From the NCBI GenBank assembly GCA_021234155.1, contig JAJEKV010000005.1:19516089-19580088 (forward strand): DNA of 64,000 nucleotides, in the 5' to 3' direction. A program made the position numbers and the translations under genes. Positions 41,484-51,807 of the stretch are shown in pieces (the first letter of the stretch is position 1; every line of letters begins with the position of its first letter). The stretch is from Isoetes taiwanensis (lineage: Eukaryota > Streptophyta > Lycopodiopsida > Isoetales > Isoetaceae). The notes under the pieces are model-generated. The model was not told the origin of the DNA and did no database searches. It saw only the letters and a program-made list of their open reading frames with translations.

Positions 41484-43400
41484 ATGGCCCGAACGAAACA
41501 AACTGCCAGGAAGCCCCGCCCAGGCGAAACCCCCAGCGCCCTAGTCCACGAGATGCTTCGTGAGCGCCTCTTTCGAGGAGGTTAATCTTCAGCTAGCGAG
41601 AGCCCAGAATCGGAGGAGCGCGAAGGCAACCCCACGGGAGGGGATGAGACAGAGGTAGAGGAGGAGCGCAAAGGCAACATGGAATACTTTAAGGGCTAAA
41701 CTTAGCTATTTGGCAATTTTTTAGCATATTTCCAAAAAAATTTGGCTAAAGTAAATGGAAAAAATTGGGAAAAAAATAATAATTTTAGCTTAACTTTTTT
41801 CGGGACTGCACCAACCTTGGAGCTCTTTAGCCAAATGCTAGAAAGTAAGAGAGTGAAATTTTGTACTGTTTAGCTAAACCATAGAAACTTTTAGAATGAA
41901 TTTCTGGCCAGTTTAGTTAATATCATTCTACTTTATATGAAATATATGATTAGTAGTTTAGTTTCTAGCATTATGAATTAAGTTGTCCTAGACTTTGCTA
42001 GTTAGCATTATTTTAGAATGTTTTCACAAAGAAAATGACCAAAATAAATGGAATATATTGAAAAAATGTATAGTAATTTGGCTTAATATTTTCTATTGGC
42101 CACACCATAGAAATTTTTGGGTTGATGTTTGGGTTAGTTTAGCTAAACGCTAGAAAGTATGAGAGGAAAAATATGTAGAGTTTAGCTAAACCACAGAAAG
42201 TTTTGGGATTAATATCGAGCAAGTTTAGCTAAAGTCATTCTGGCTAATAAGAAATATGCGATTAGTAATTTATTCCCTGAAAGGCAACCCCACGGGAGGA
42301 GATGAGACAGAAGTAGAAGAGGACGCGCACTCCAACGCCGGTACAGAGGTCATCGATAACGAGGAGCCCGATGTGATGCAGATTATTCTTAATGAATTGG
42401 AAGAGGAAGAAAGGAAAAGGAAAGAAGACCAGGACCGGACCGAGGAGCAGGATCAACAGAGAGAGCCGACCCTCAACCTAGCAGAAGAAGAAGAATTGGC
42501 GGCACGGATCAAGAAGCAAGAAGCCAAAGAGCGCCACCGGGAAAAGAAGCGGGAGGAAAAGAAGAGGAAGAGGGAGGAACTAGAAGCCAAGGAGGCAGAG
42601 TTCCAGAAGAAGCTCAAAGGGAAAGGCATGGCACCGACCCCAAGGAAAACGAAGGCGACCCCACGCACAAAGGTCGTCATTCAAGGGCCAGATGCAGACA
42701 AGCTCCCATCCTCCTCAGATGATTCTGAAGACGACAATTACAACACGAATAATGAGGATGCGGGGCCCTCAAGAAATCCCGAGGACGAACTAGCGGTACC
42801 TGACGAGGAGCAGCCACCCAAACCCCCTCCCTACCCAACCATAGACAAGAACAAGGCTCCCCGAACTGAGCGGGAGTCTTATGTGATAGACCCCCATAAA
42901 GTCTATCAGAAGAAATTGCGGGATTAAAACAAGTACTTGGCTAAGTGGGAGGCATACAATGCATACTACTAAGAGAACAGAGTGTATGGGTCGTGGAAAG
43001 TGGAGTACCTCCCAAGAGGACACTGAAGCCACCCCCAGAGAAGCCCAAGCCTCCGAGGAAACCAGCCAAGAGGAGGGCCACTAAGGAGGCCAGAGAAATG
43101 AAAGCCCTGAAAGAAATCAGGCATTTTCAGAGAAGCTTCAGCTTCTTGATCCCACGAGCACCGTTCGCCCGCTTGGTACGTGAAGTAATCCAAGAGTACA
43201 ACACAGAGATGTGGGTGACGGACGAGATGTTGCTGGCCCTACAGGAAGCAACAGAACAGAAGTTGGTGCAACATTTTGAAGATGCAACGGCTTGCACCGT
43301 CCATGCAAAGAGAGTCACCCTGATGAAGCAAGATATGCATCTTGCTAGCTACATCAAGGAGAGAGACCTTAGAAACTTTTTGTACATAAATTTTTGTTAA
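41484..43400 (+). pseudogene. retrotransposon-encoded histone H3-like protein (element B, decayed)
   Basis: The ATG at 41484 starts M-A-R-T-K-Q-T-A-R-K, the exact H3 tail through Lys9; Ser10 is replaced by Pro. Codons differ from those in element A, so identity is at protein level. A charged linker with long Glu/Lys/Arg helix-like runs (42370-42620) is followed by a Pro/Lys segment and a full H3 fold: ALKEIRHFQRS (near 43110), PFARLVREVIQEY, LALQEATEQKLV, HFEDATACTVHAKRVT and DMHLASYI (to about 43365). By eye about 40 of some 88 fold positions equal canonical H3. The H3 C-terminal RIRGERA is replaced. Damage: TAA at 41583, an insert at 41690-42280, TAA at 42925, another stop near 42970, and one frameshift near 43015. 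Confidence 0.92.
41690..42280. repeat. AT-rich insert within the H3-like gene
   Basis: About 590 bp of non-coding AT-rich DNA rich in TTTAGCTAAA. It contains two diverged copies of one segment (about 41820-41970 and 42120-42275, both with GCTAGAAAGTA and GATTAGTA). The coding stretch for KGNPTGGDETEVEE lies on both sides (41622-41665 and 42280-42324), so the insert sits within a short duplication. An intron is possible but no clear splice pair was identified. Confidence 0.65.
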
Positions 43401-43513
43401 TATAAAAAGTTTTTGTGATAGAATGATGTGTATTTCTTGCTTAATTGAGTCAAGATAGTGATTCCTGGCTTTTGTTTTAGTTAGAAATGACTTTTGGATC
43501 AAAAAGGAGAGAT

Positions 43514-43580
43514 GTCTCACACGTCGCGCCAGGACTCAAAATGGATTTTCCATTTTTGGCCTGGGCGCAACGTGTGAGAC
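43514..43580. repeat. palindrome 1 before ORF2 (element B)
   Basis: Same 67-bp palindrome family: GTCTCACACGTCGCGCCAGG with GGGCGCAACGTGTGAGAC. Confidence 0.9.
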
Positions 43581-43711
43581 CATGCCCAAAAGTGCCTAAA
43601 ACTGCTCCAAATTGACTAAATAAGGGGTCAATTCTGCCTAACTCGGCGAGTCTGGTAGAATTACACCCTTACATCACCAAATTAGACAAGTTTAGCCCAA
43701 TTTGAGTCAAT

Positions 43712-43778
43712 GTCTCACACGTCACGCCAGGAGCAAAAATGAACTTTTCATTATTGGTCTGGGCGCAACGTGTGAGAC
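43712..43778. repeat. palindrome 2 before ORF2 (element B)
   Basis: Fourth copy, starting 198 bp after the third; one arm has a TCACGCC variant. Confidence 0.9.
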
Positions 43779-43969
43779 CTCTCAGCATTTTCTCCACCAT
43801 GCCACATCCAAATGACCTCCAGTTTATTGCAATAGGTTCATTAGCTAATCTTAGCATGCCCAAACACCAAAAGTAGTCTTCAAATCCTCATTTGGACCCC
43901 CAAATAGGTCAGAATTGCCCAACTCTCATAGGTTTCGAAGTCACCCAAAAATTAGGGTTTGGCCATATC

Positions 43970-43977
43970 TATAAATA
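43970..43977 (+). promoter_or_regulatory. TATA box of ORF2 (element B)
   Basis: TATAAATA, 120 bp before the ORF2 ATG at 44090 and about 190 bp after the palindrome pair. Confidence 0.75.
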
Positions 43978-44089
43978 GGACCTCATTTCGCACTTGACAA
44001 TCTACAAGATTGCTCCCACCTTTGAGGCGATTTCCCAGCTCCCATAGGCGCTCCTACATCTGTTTGCTAATCACCTCCACTCTAGAGCA

Positions 44090-44502
44090 ATGGCAACTAG
44101 TGACTTCAGGAGATGGTACAACGCCAGTGCACACGCAGCTGAAGCTGGCGTCAATACCATCTTCCAACTCTTCCAGCAAGAGATAGACGTCCAAGCCACC
44201 CTGAATGCAACACCCGCGTATAGGCGAGTACTAGCCGAGTTTTCAGCTAGGGTAGAACAGTCCCTAGTACAACTTTCCCCCTGTGTGGGATATTTTGTTC
44301 CCCGGCCATCCCTTCAAGCGGCCTTGGGCGATGTTCCAAACATCGCCAAGTATCTAACCAACAAGGCCCAGAGAATGCCCGAGCCCATGGTCCTGACTGT
44401 CAACAGGACCAAATACTTCTCCTACACCACTGCCTTGGCTATTTTCCTCACCCACCGTGCTGAAAACCCCTTGGGGGAAACCTCTATCCCTCCCATGGAG
44501 GT
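44090..44502 (+). pseudogene. accessory ORF2, unknown conserved protein (element B), 3' end cut
   Basis: An uninterrupted frame from 44090 with FRRWYNASAHAAEAG, IDVQATLNATPAYRRVL, GYFVPRPSLQAALGDVP and MPEPMVLTVNRTKYFSYT. It matches ORF2 of element A at both ends of the protein (FVRWYDAAN and MPDYMTCKHHRHRYLS). After about 138 residues it runs into the LTR of element D, so the true C-terminus is missing, though the element A copy suggests little is lost. Mostly helical and soluble in appearance; no known domain recognised. The intact frame makes this the best copy for study. Confidence 0.7.
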
Positions 44503-45830
44503 TGTTGACCCTAAACCTGGCTTAAGGATCAACCACAAGGAACCAACTTGAGTTTTCACTCAAATTGGGGTTAGAACCTCCAGATCACTTAAGGTGATCA
44601 ATCTATGCAAGCTAATTTCAAAGTCAAAAACTTGAAGTTTTATACCTTTCCCATTTCCAGAAATTGGCACCTTTGCCAAAACAGTTGTGGTATTGATATG
44701 CAGATCGATTTTTTGAGTCAATCACTGTAGACTTAGTCAAAAAAGTTGTAGGTGACCAATGGTAAAGCTTCTGACCAAGTCAGAAACATAATTTGTGAGT
44801 TATTCGAGCTCAAAGTGCGGTCAAAATTTGGTCAATAGCAGATCAAATTTGAAAACAAAGATGATCGAGATTGGGATTTTGGAGTTGCGGGACGAGTTTT
44901 TGAGAATTTCCAAAGCAAATGTGTTGTAATGATGATAAGGAATATAGGCAAATGGTCGATTGTCATTTGGATAAGCAAAAGTAATTTTGTGGCTGGATTT
45001 GGCAAAATCTGGTCAAGAATAGTCAAAAGCAGAGTGCAAAAATTTCTAACTTCGAGTTATGAGTGGAATTTTTTGGATTTTTTAAGACATATAGGTGCCA
45101 GATGCTTCGGTGATTGATGGCAAATGGGTCAAAAGTAATCAAAAGTGCTCGGGGATTTTCTGTAAAATTTTGAACAGAGAAAAATTGTAAAGAATCATAA
45201 CAGAGATAATTTCTTCAAGTAGGCATCGAATTTCATTGATAGAAATATAAATCAATCATAATAATGTTGGGTAATAATGCTTCAGTACTTCAAAATCAAC
45301 TTCAGGTCAATAGAAAATTTCAATAGATAATTTCCAACCAAATCTCTTGTGACTTGATCGGGGAGTATTCAGAGTCTTCCAAAATCCTTCTAGTCATGCT
45401 CAACAATGATCACAGTAAGGTTTGTACACTTCTGGGCCTTCGAAAATGTCTCGATTGTATGTCCTCTGTATATAGTTTCAAATTTTGGTTTCGGTGGTTT
45501 TTGGTCATAAGTTTAGCCTTGATCTGTTGCTTAAGTTCCGGAATCCAAAAATAGGGTGGTCTCAGAGGGAATGGAGCGCGGGAAGGCAAGATTCGAGCCG
45601 GATTTCTAGTTTTAGGGTTCTTCAGCCGTATTTTTGCCAAACTTTCGCGATACGGTTTCGTATTTTTGAAAGAATATGTCGCGTATATGCTGTATTTGGC
45701 TATTTTTGAGATCTCACCCAATGGTTCAAGGTATTTATCCAAGGAGTCTTAGGAATAACAACAAATTCTTAAACCATAGGAGATTTTCCACACGTGTGAA
45801 GGATAGAAAATCCTTTGGGCATCTTTTAGC
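44503..45830 (-). repeat. 3' LTR of element D (D1), at least this part
   Basis: Starts TGTTGACCCTAAACC on the plus strand and matches 52844-54170 and 58583-59903 closely. The right limit is not certain because the other copies are cut at the same TTAGCA where they join foreign sequence. Confidence 0.8.
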
Positions 45831-47415
45831 AAAGTTTTTGGAATATACCACAAGGAATATGGTGAAATAAGAATGAGGGCAAAAGAAATTATGAAGAACC
45901 ATTAAGGGGGCAAAAAATAATAAGAAAAAAGGAGGAATATATATTTTTTTTTTTGAAGCCAATGCTTTGAGTAGGTTTCCAAATAGGCAAGGTGATGGCA
46001 TGTTTGAAAGAAGTGATAAAGAGCTTGGGCATGATAGCAATTATGGCAAGGAAAGCAATGATAAGGGAATGAACTAAAGGTATGGTACAATGCTGAGCCA
46101 CAAGTGCAAAAAATGGGGTAGTAGGGTAAATGTTTATGACAAAGAAAAGCAATTTTTGAGGGCAATGGTGTAAAGTGGTCATGAAGAGTAAATAGGGGAA
46201 ATGTCATGGGATAATGGGCAATAAGTTATGGATATGGAAAGAAAATGGCTAGGCAAGGTGAATGACAAGGATGGGACCACATACAAAGGAATCTTCCAAA
46301 CTTCAATCTTCCAAACTTCAAGCAATGTCTTCCAAACTTCACAACCCAGAATCTTCTAGAGCATATTCTTTGACTAAGCATTTTGACCTCTAATAAAGTA
46401 CCTCATGTGAGTCTTGAACCTTGAATATTTGTTGACTTGAAGAATGAATTCCCCTTGACCTCCATATCAATGTTAAATACCAAGATTCTTCCAAACTTTG
46501 ACCTAGTCTTCTAAGATAAGTTGACCTAGTTTGAATGCATAGACCACAATTAGCATGTTAAGGGCAACATCTCGCCAAAACAAGAAAAAGGCTGGTCCCC
46601 TCAGCCATGTGATGTCAAAAAATGAGTAACTAGAGGGGTCTTCAACTTTATGCCAAGGTGTCCAAATAGAAATGTGAGAGTGTGAAGTGCAAATGTGGGT
46701 GAAGTGAGTATGAATGTGGTGAGGGAATAATATGGATAAAAAGGGGTAGAAGTGAATGTGAGTATGACAAAAGGGTGGTGGAATGATTGTGAATGGAATG
46801 AGGTGAGTGAAAAGAAAGTGAGTGTAGTGATGAACTGGAGATGAGGTGAATGTGCAAGTGTTTGAGGCCTCGCCAAAACAAGAAAATGTATGCATGCTCC
46901 TTTCCTGATCTTCAAAGGTTGCAGCTCTGCTATGGTGGTAAAGATGAATTGCAGAGTGCTTGGGAGTGAAAACAAGAATGAGAGGTTTTAAATGGCAGGT
47001 AGGACTAAATGTGACAGATGAGAAAGATGGAACAAGAATGCACCTGTCATGGAAACACATAAACCAATTAGTCTCAATTACTTGCAACTCTGCTATGATG
47101 GTGAAGGTGACTTTGCAGAGTGCTGGTAGAGGTATGAAAGAGGAATAAGGGGTTGAGTGGATGGTAGGACTATTTAAAAACAGATGAGAAAATGGAGGAA
47201 GGGTGCTCCTGCATATGACACTTGGTAATTAGTAACATCAGTCATGTTCTTGAAATCATGTATACCTTGTCTGATCAGGTCATCCTAGAAAACATGAAAC
47301 CAATCATATTAGAGTAGTGTGCTCAAAATCAAACTGATCTAGCCTGCTGAAATAAAAGATGCTCAAAAGTCAAACTAATTTAACTACCTTAAATCTACTA
47401 CAAACTTCTAAGCTT
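45831..47415 (-). other. non-coding 3' region of element D
   Basis: No gene. It contains tandem copies of AATCTTCCAAACTTC (46285-46340) and a diverged tandem duplication of about 165 bp (46920-47070 and 47085-47240; CTCTGCTATGxTGGT, GCAGAGTGCT). Long minus frames here are low-complexity His/Ser/Thr and are judged non-coding. Long non-coding regions after integrase are common in Tat-type elements. Confidence 0.5.
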
Positions 47416-48990
47416 TTAATGTAAAAAGAGGGACAAGCAAGTATGCTGGTCCCAATACCTTTTCAGGTGCAGAATGTTGATAGGATTTGGCAGTGGCATC
47501 CCTGAAGCAACTTCTTGTAGCCAATAAGAATTTGTACCTACAGGATCCAGCACTACAAAAGGTCCCTCCCAGATGTTATCAAATTTGCCAGCTGAGTCCT
47601 CCTTTGACTTGTTCCATTTGAGAACAAGCTCTCCTTTTTTAAAAGTGCCTTGTATTTTGTGGGCAGCCTTAAATGCAGCCAGATCTTTAGCCTTTTTCAG
47701 CAAGTTTGTGTTCTCAGCTTCCATTCTGTATTCATCCAAATGTAACAAGGCATCCAGTCTTTCCTGTAAGGCATGTTCAAAAGGTAAGCACAATTTATGA
47801 GCTAATCTTAAGGAAGGTAGCTCGAGTTCTACTGGTAGAACTGCTTCTATGCCATAAACCAAATTGAAAGGTGTATGGTTTGTAGCTGTTTTGATGGTGA
47901 CTCTATAAGCCCAAAGTGCATCCACTATTTTGATATGCCAATCCCTTTTGTTGACCTCAATTGTCTTCTATAAAATGTTTTTCAACACTTTGTTAGTAGC
48001 TTCAGCTTGTCCATTACCCTGAGGATAGTATGAGGAGCTCTTGGTATGTTTGACCTTCAAAATACCCAACAAATTAGTAATGACTTCATTAACAAAGGGT
48101 GTACCTCTGTCAGAATGTATCTGGAAAGGAATACCAAACCTAGAGCAAACAAACTCATGTAAGAATCTTGCAGTGGTGAGGGCATTGGCTTGCCTCAAAG
48201 GTATGGCCTCTGCCCATTTAGTAAAATAGTCTGTAGCCACAATAATATGCTGATGTTGACCTGTAGAAGAAGGGTTAATAGGACCAATATAATCTAACCC
48301 CCAAATTTGAAAAGGTCCTGGGGATATAATAGGATTCAGGGCAGCTGGTAATAAAATCCTTTTGCTAAAAATCTGACACTTATGGCAAGTCTTGATGATC
48401 TCATAGCAATCTTTAAAAACAGTAGGCCAATAATACCCAGACCTAAGGATCTTTTTGGCAGTGGTATCACCAGCAAAATGTCCCCCACAGATACCCTTAT
48501 GCATTTCCCTAATAATTAAGGTAGATTCATCTTCACTTACACATCTCAACAAAATCCCATCCCTATTGACTTTGCACAGAACATTGTCTATCAGCTTGAA
48601 TTGTCTGCACTTGTCCTTAAGTCTTCTTTTCTGATTTGGAGTGAGGTTTGGAGAAGTGAATCCATGTTGCAAAAAATCCCTAATAGGTTGCTGCCATCCT
48701 CCTTGGCCTTGATCTCCCTGAGTTACTTCTAAATGTGCTACTGCAAATGAAGTGTCAGTAGTATTCAATTCATCCTCATGATCAAAAAATATATAAGGCA
48801 AGTAGAGGCTAGGATTTCGTGTCAAGTGCAACTCTTTTACAGAAATATCATAACTTTGCAACTTACAAGCCCACCTTTGGATCTTTGGTTTATTAGTTGC
48901 TTTACCAAATAGCAATCCCATTGGATTTTGCTTCATATGAACCTGAATTTGGCTTTTTAGAAGTAGGTGCCCCTGCCTATTGATGAGAAA
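47416..48990 (-). pseudogene. integrase of element D
   Basis: Minus strand, reading leftward: zinc-binding region MHKGICGGHFAGDTTAKK to CHKCQ (48510-48370), DDE core with GLDYIGP (near 48300), HSDRGTPF (near 48100) and GNGQAEATNK (near 48010). After a stop near 47970 it continues LWAYRVTIKTATNHTPF and a C-terminal domain ending WEGPFVVLDPVGTNSY and NILHLKRYW. No chromodomain, consistent with Tat-like elements. The frame is otherwise long and well kept. A degenerate RNase H-like stretch lies at the right end (GLLFGKATNKPKIQRWACKL is the visible remnant). Confidence 0.9.
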
Positions 48991-49098
48991 CATGAGAGAA
49001 GCAGACACTTTTTCTATTACGGTATATCTTTCTTCAAGAGCAGACCATTTCTTGCTTGCAAAAAACTATGGTGTGCTTATCCCATAAAATGGCTAAAC

Positions 49099-50100
49099 CT
49101 ATAGCCTTTTTGTAATGATGATATAAACCTCAAATGGCAGGTTCAAATCTGGTTTTTTTAAAAGAGTAGCTTCACATATGGATAAAATAAGAAAATCAAA
49201 AGCTTCTTGGCACTCTGGAGTCCATGTGATAGGTATGTGCTTGCTTTCAGATTTAGAAAACTTCCCTATCCTGGTCAACCTAGAGATAGGACTTAAGATA
49301 TGAGCAAAATTTGGAATATACATCCTAAGGAAACTTGTCATACCAATGAAACTCTTAACTGCTTCAAATTCTTGGGAGGTACCCGGTTTCTTGAGAGCTT
49401 CAACTTTATCTTGAGCAACTTGAATACCTTTTTTGGATACCTCATGTCCCAAGAGTTGTCCTTTGGATGCAAAAAAGATGCATTTTTTTGGATTTAGATT
49501 GACTCCTGAAGTCCTGCATAAAGAACAGATTTTTGCAAGCAATTCCACATGGTTATTAGCATGAGAACCCAAGCAGAGGTCATCCAAATACACTCTAAAT
49601 TCTTCAGCAGCCATAGTTTTGAAAATGACATCCATTGCTCTTTGGAAGGTAGCTGGGGCATTCATTAGGCCAAATGGCATTTTTTCATAGCATAAGTACC
49701 CCATGGAGTAATAAATGAGGTCTTTGGCTGGTCTTCCTCTTTGATACTAATCTGGTTGAACCCTGAAAAGCCATCCAAAAACGAGTACATGTCTTTCCCT
49801 GCAACAACATATAGAATTTCTTCCAAAAAAGGCAAGGGATAACAATCTTTTATAGTGGCTTTGTTCAAATCTCGATAATCTATGCAAATTCTTAAAGTTC
49901 CATTCTTTTTTTCCACTGAAACAATGCAGGATACCCATTCAGGGTTGATGATCTCTACAATGACACCTTGCATCCAACATCTTATGCAATTCATCTTTGA
50001 TTAGATCTAAAAGTGAAGCATTTATTCTTCTTAACTTCTGGAAGACAAGCTTACACCCTTCCTTAATTTTAATTTCAAATTGACATACCTCCTGTTTGAT
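49099..50100 (-). pseudogene. reverse transcriptase of element D
   Basis: Minus strand: CIDYRDLNKATIKDCYPLPF (near 49880), MYSFLDGFSGFNQI, TSFITPWGTYA, MPFGLMNAPATFQRAMD, catalytic VYLDDLCLGSHANN (near 49580), GHEVSKKGIQV and KSFIGMTSFLRMYIPNF. The YxDD box is intact. One frameshift near 49685. Shorter copies at 55014-55741 and 60720-61390 carry the same motifs. Confidence 0.92.
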
Positions 50101-50369
50101 ACCAATAAGCTCAGAATAATCCCAAGCAAACACATCACTTCTTTCTTCAAAGAATTTATTGATCTCCTCCTTATTTTTTGTGTCAAAAAGATCTCCCACA
50201 AACAGAGTTCTTTCCTGGCCATGCTTGTTGATTATAACTTCATTGATTGCCTTTTCCTGGGATGCATTTATAACTAGTATGGGACAGAGCTCCTTAGCCT
50301 CATCCTCATCGAAATCTTCCTCTGGTATAGCTCCCTCAGATAAATAAGTCATCAAAGTGTCTCTGCACA

Positions 50370-50740
50370 AAGCATCGACTTCCCAATTACGCTCCTTGGG
50401 ATATGAGTAATTTTCCAAGAGGTAAAATGAGCAAGCATTCCCATTACCTGGTTTCTCGGAGCTCCATATCGGCATTCTTGGCTTGATATTCACCATTTAC
50501 TGTCTGCTGCAGACTAAGCGTGAATCCCCATAGATATGTATAATTGAAATATCCATAGCTCTAGCTTCCTGGAGACCTGCAATCAAAGCCTTGTATTCTG
50601 CTACATTAGAAGTTATTTGGGGAAAAATCCTTCCTACCTTAGCCAAAAGTTTATTGGCAGTATATTTTAATATAGCTGCAGATGAAGCTACATTCAATTT
50701 CTTTGATATTCCTCCATCAAACCATAAACAACCTCTTCTG
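50370..50740 (-). pseudogene. additional (plant-type) RNase H of element D, upstream of RT
   Basis: Minus strand: LWFDGGISKKLN (first Asp), TSNVAEYKALIAGLQEA (Glu), HIYGDSRLV (Asp), and at the end NWEVDAL, better seen in the copy near 56150 as HIPREQNWEADAL. This is the signature of the extra RNase H acquired by Tat-type elements. In those I know it lies after RT; here it is between protease and RT in all copies. Stops and a small indel near 50500 interrupt it. Confidence 0.8.
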
Positions 50741-50859
50741 CCATCTTCAGAAGGTAGTGCACACTCTCTAATTAAAGGAATCAACTCAATTTTCTTTGTG
50801 TTAGGAGTTGCTAGACTGTAGGATCCTAGTGGTTCTTCTATAAGCATCTCTTTGATAAA

Positions 50860-51800
50860 ATGTACCTCGTCATTAAAGCCATAAGAACCATCTTGATTGT
50901 AGATTGTGGCCACTTGAGTACCATTTGAAATGGTGCATCTCCCTTCAGACCAGATTGGCCTAGCATCAACTGTAGCCATCCACCTCCTTCCCAGCAAGAG
51001 ATCATATATGTCTGCATCTTCTCCTAGATCTTCAAAAGCAACAACAACAAAATTGGCAGCTACAACAATGCCTTCAGTGTTAACAGGGACCTTGGTCACA
51101 ATTCCAACTGGTGCTATCTTAGCATTAGAAAAAGATTTTAACAAAACAGATGACCTTTTATCTATCTCGAGCCCACATTTTTTCATAACATGATATGGCA
51201 TGATATTTAAAGGTGAGCCTCCATCTAACAACACATTGGAAAAGAATAACCTCCTAGAGTTCTTTGAGCACATAAAGGCACTGGATCCTCCTCATTTTGG
51301 GCCAGAATAAGATTAGTGGCATTTGCAACACCTACACAAGCTACTGCTTCACTAAAATTAGTTTGTTGTAGCAACTTTTTCCTATAACCAGGTGCAATCT
51401 TTAACAATGTAAATAAGTCCACACTTACTTTGGAATTTTTTAGTAAAACATCCAACTCATCAAAGTCATGATCTTTCTTACCATATTTTTTTGTTGGGGG
51501 TGGAGCTATTTCTTGAGGAGGGGCTTCCATAACTGGGGGGTGGTGGCAGTCTTGATCTCCTAAAATGCTCTGGAACAGACTTGGTAGGCTCAGCAAGTTT
51601 ATGGGAATCTCCCATACTTCTGGTTTTGTACCACCATCACTTCTTAGGTCTTTGGCATCTCTCGTAGCTTGTACAAACCTTATAGAGCTAGTAGGCTCTG
51701 CAAATCTTACATGAGGGGTTGCCTCGGACTTCTTTTCCCTCTCCTGCTTGGCAAAATATTCTTTAACGATTGCATCTGAGGTCGGTATGGCCAATTTCAT
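50860..51800 (-). pseudogene. protease region of element D
   Basis: Minus strand: conserved upstream segment DFDELDVLLKNSKVSVDLFT (near 51450), then the active site NVLLDGGSPLNIMPYHVMKK (51235-51175), where DGGS stands in the place of DTGA as in Tat-type proteases, and DIYDLLLGRRWM (near 51000). One frameshift near 51245. It would process the polyprotein. Confidence 0.8.
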
Positions 51801-51807
51801 TGCAAAA

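Larger units (their letters stand above)
27067..44502 (+). mobile_element. Element B: H3-carrying LTR retrotransposon
   Basis: Full 5' LTR (split by a DNA transposon), tRNA-Met primer site, H3-like gene and ORF2. It has the same accessory gene order as element A. ORF2 is cut at 44502 by the Tat-like element D, so gag-pol and the 3' LTR are outside this window or lost. The LTR start abuts the integrase frame of element C, so B inserted into C. Confidence 0.85.

Noticed and set aside
44090-44502. ORF2 as a histone H4, H2A or H2B partner
   Set aside because: No histone-fold signature of those families is visible; only its linkage to the H3-like gene suggests a connection.
46503-47087. 194-residue minus-strand ORF in the 3' region of element D
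   Set aside because: Low-complexity His/Thr/Ser/Phe-rich translation of a purine/pyrimidine-skewed tandem duplication; several overlapping frames are open.
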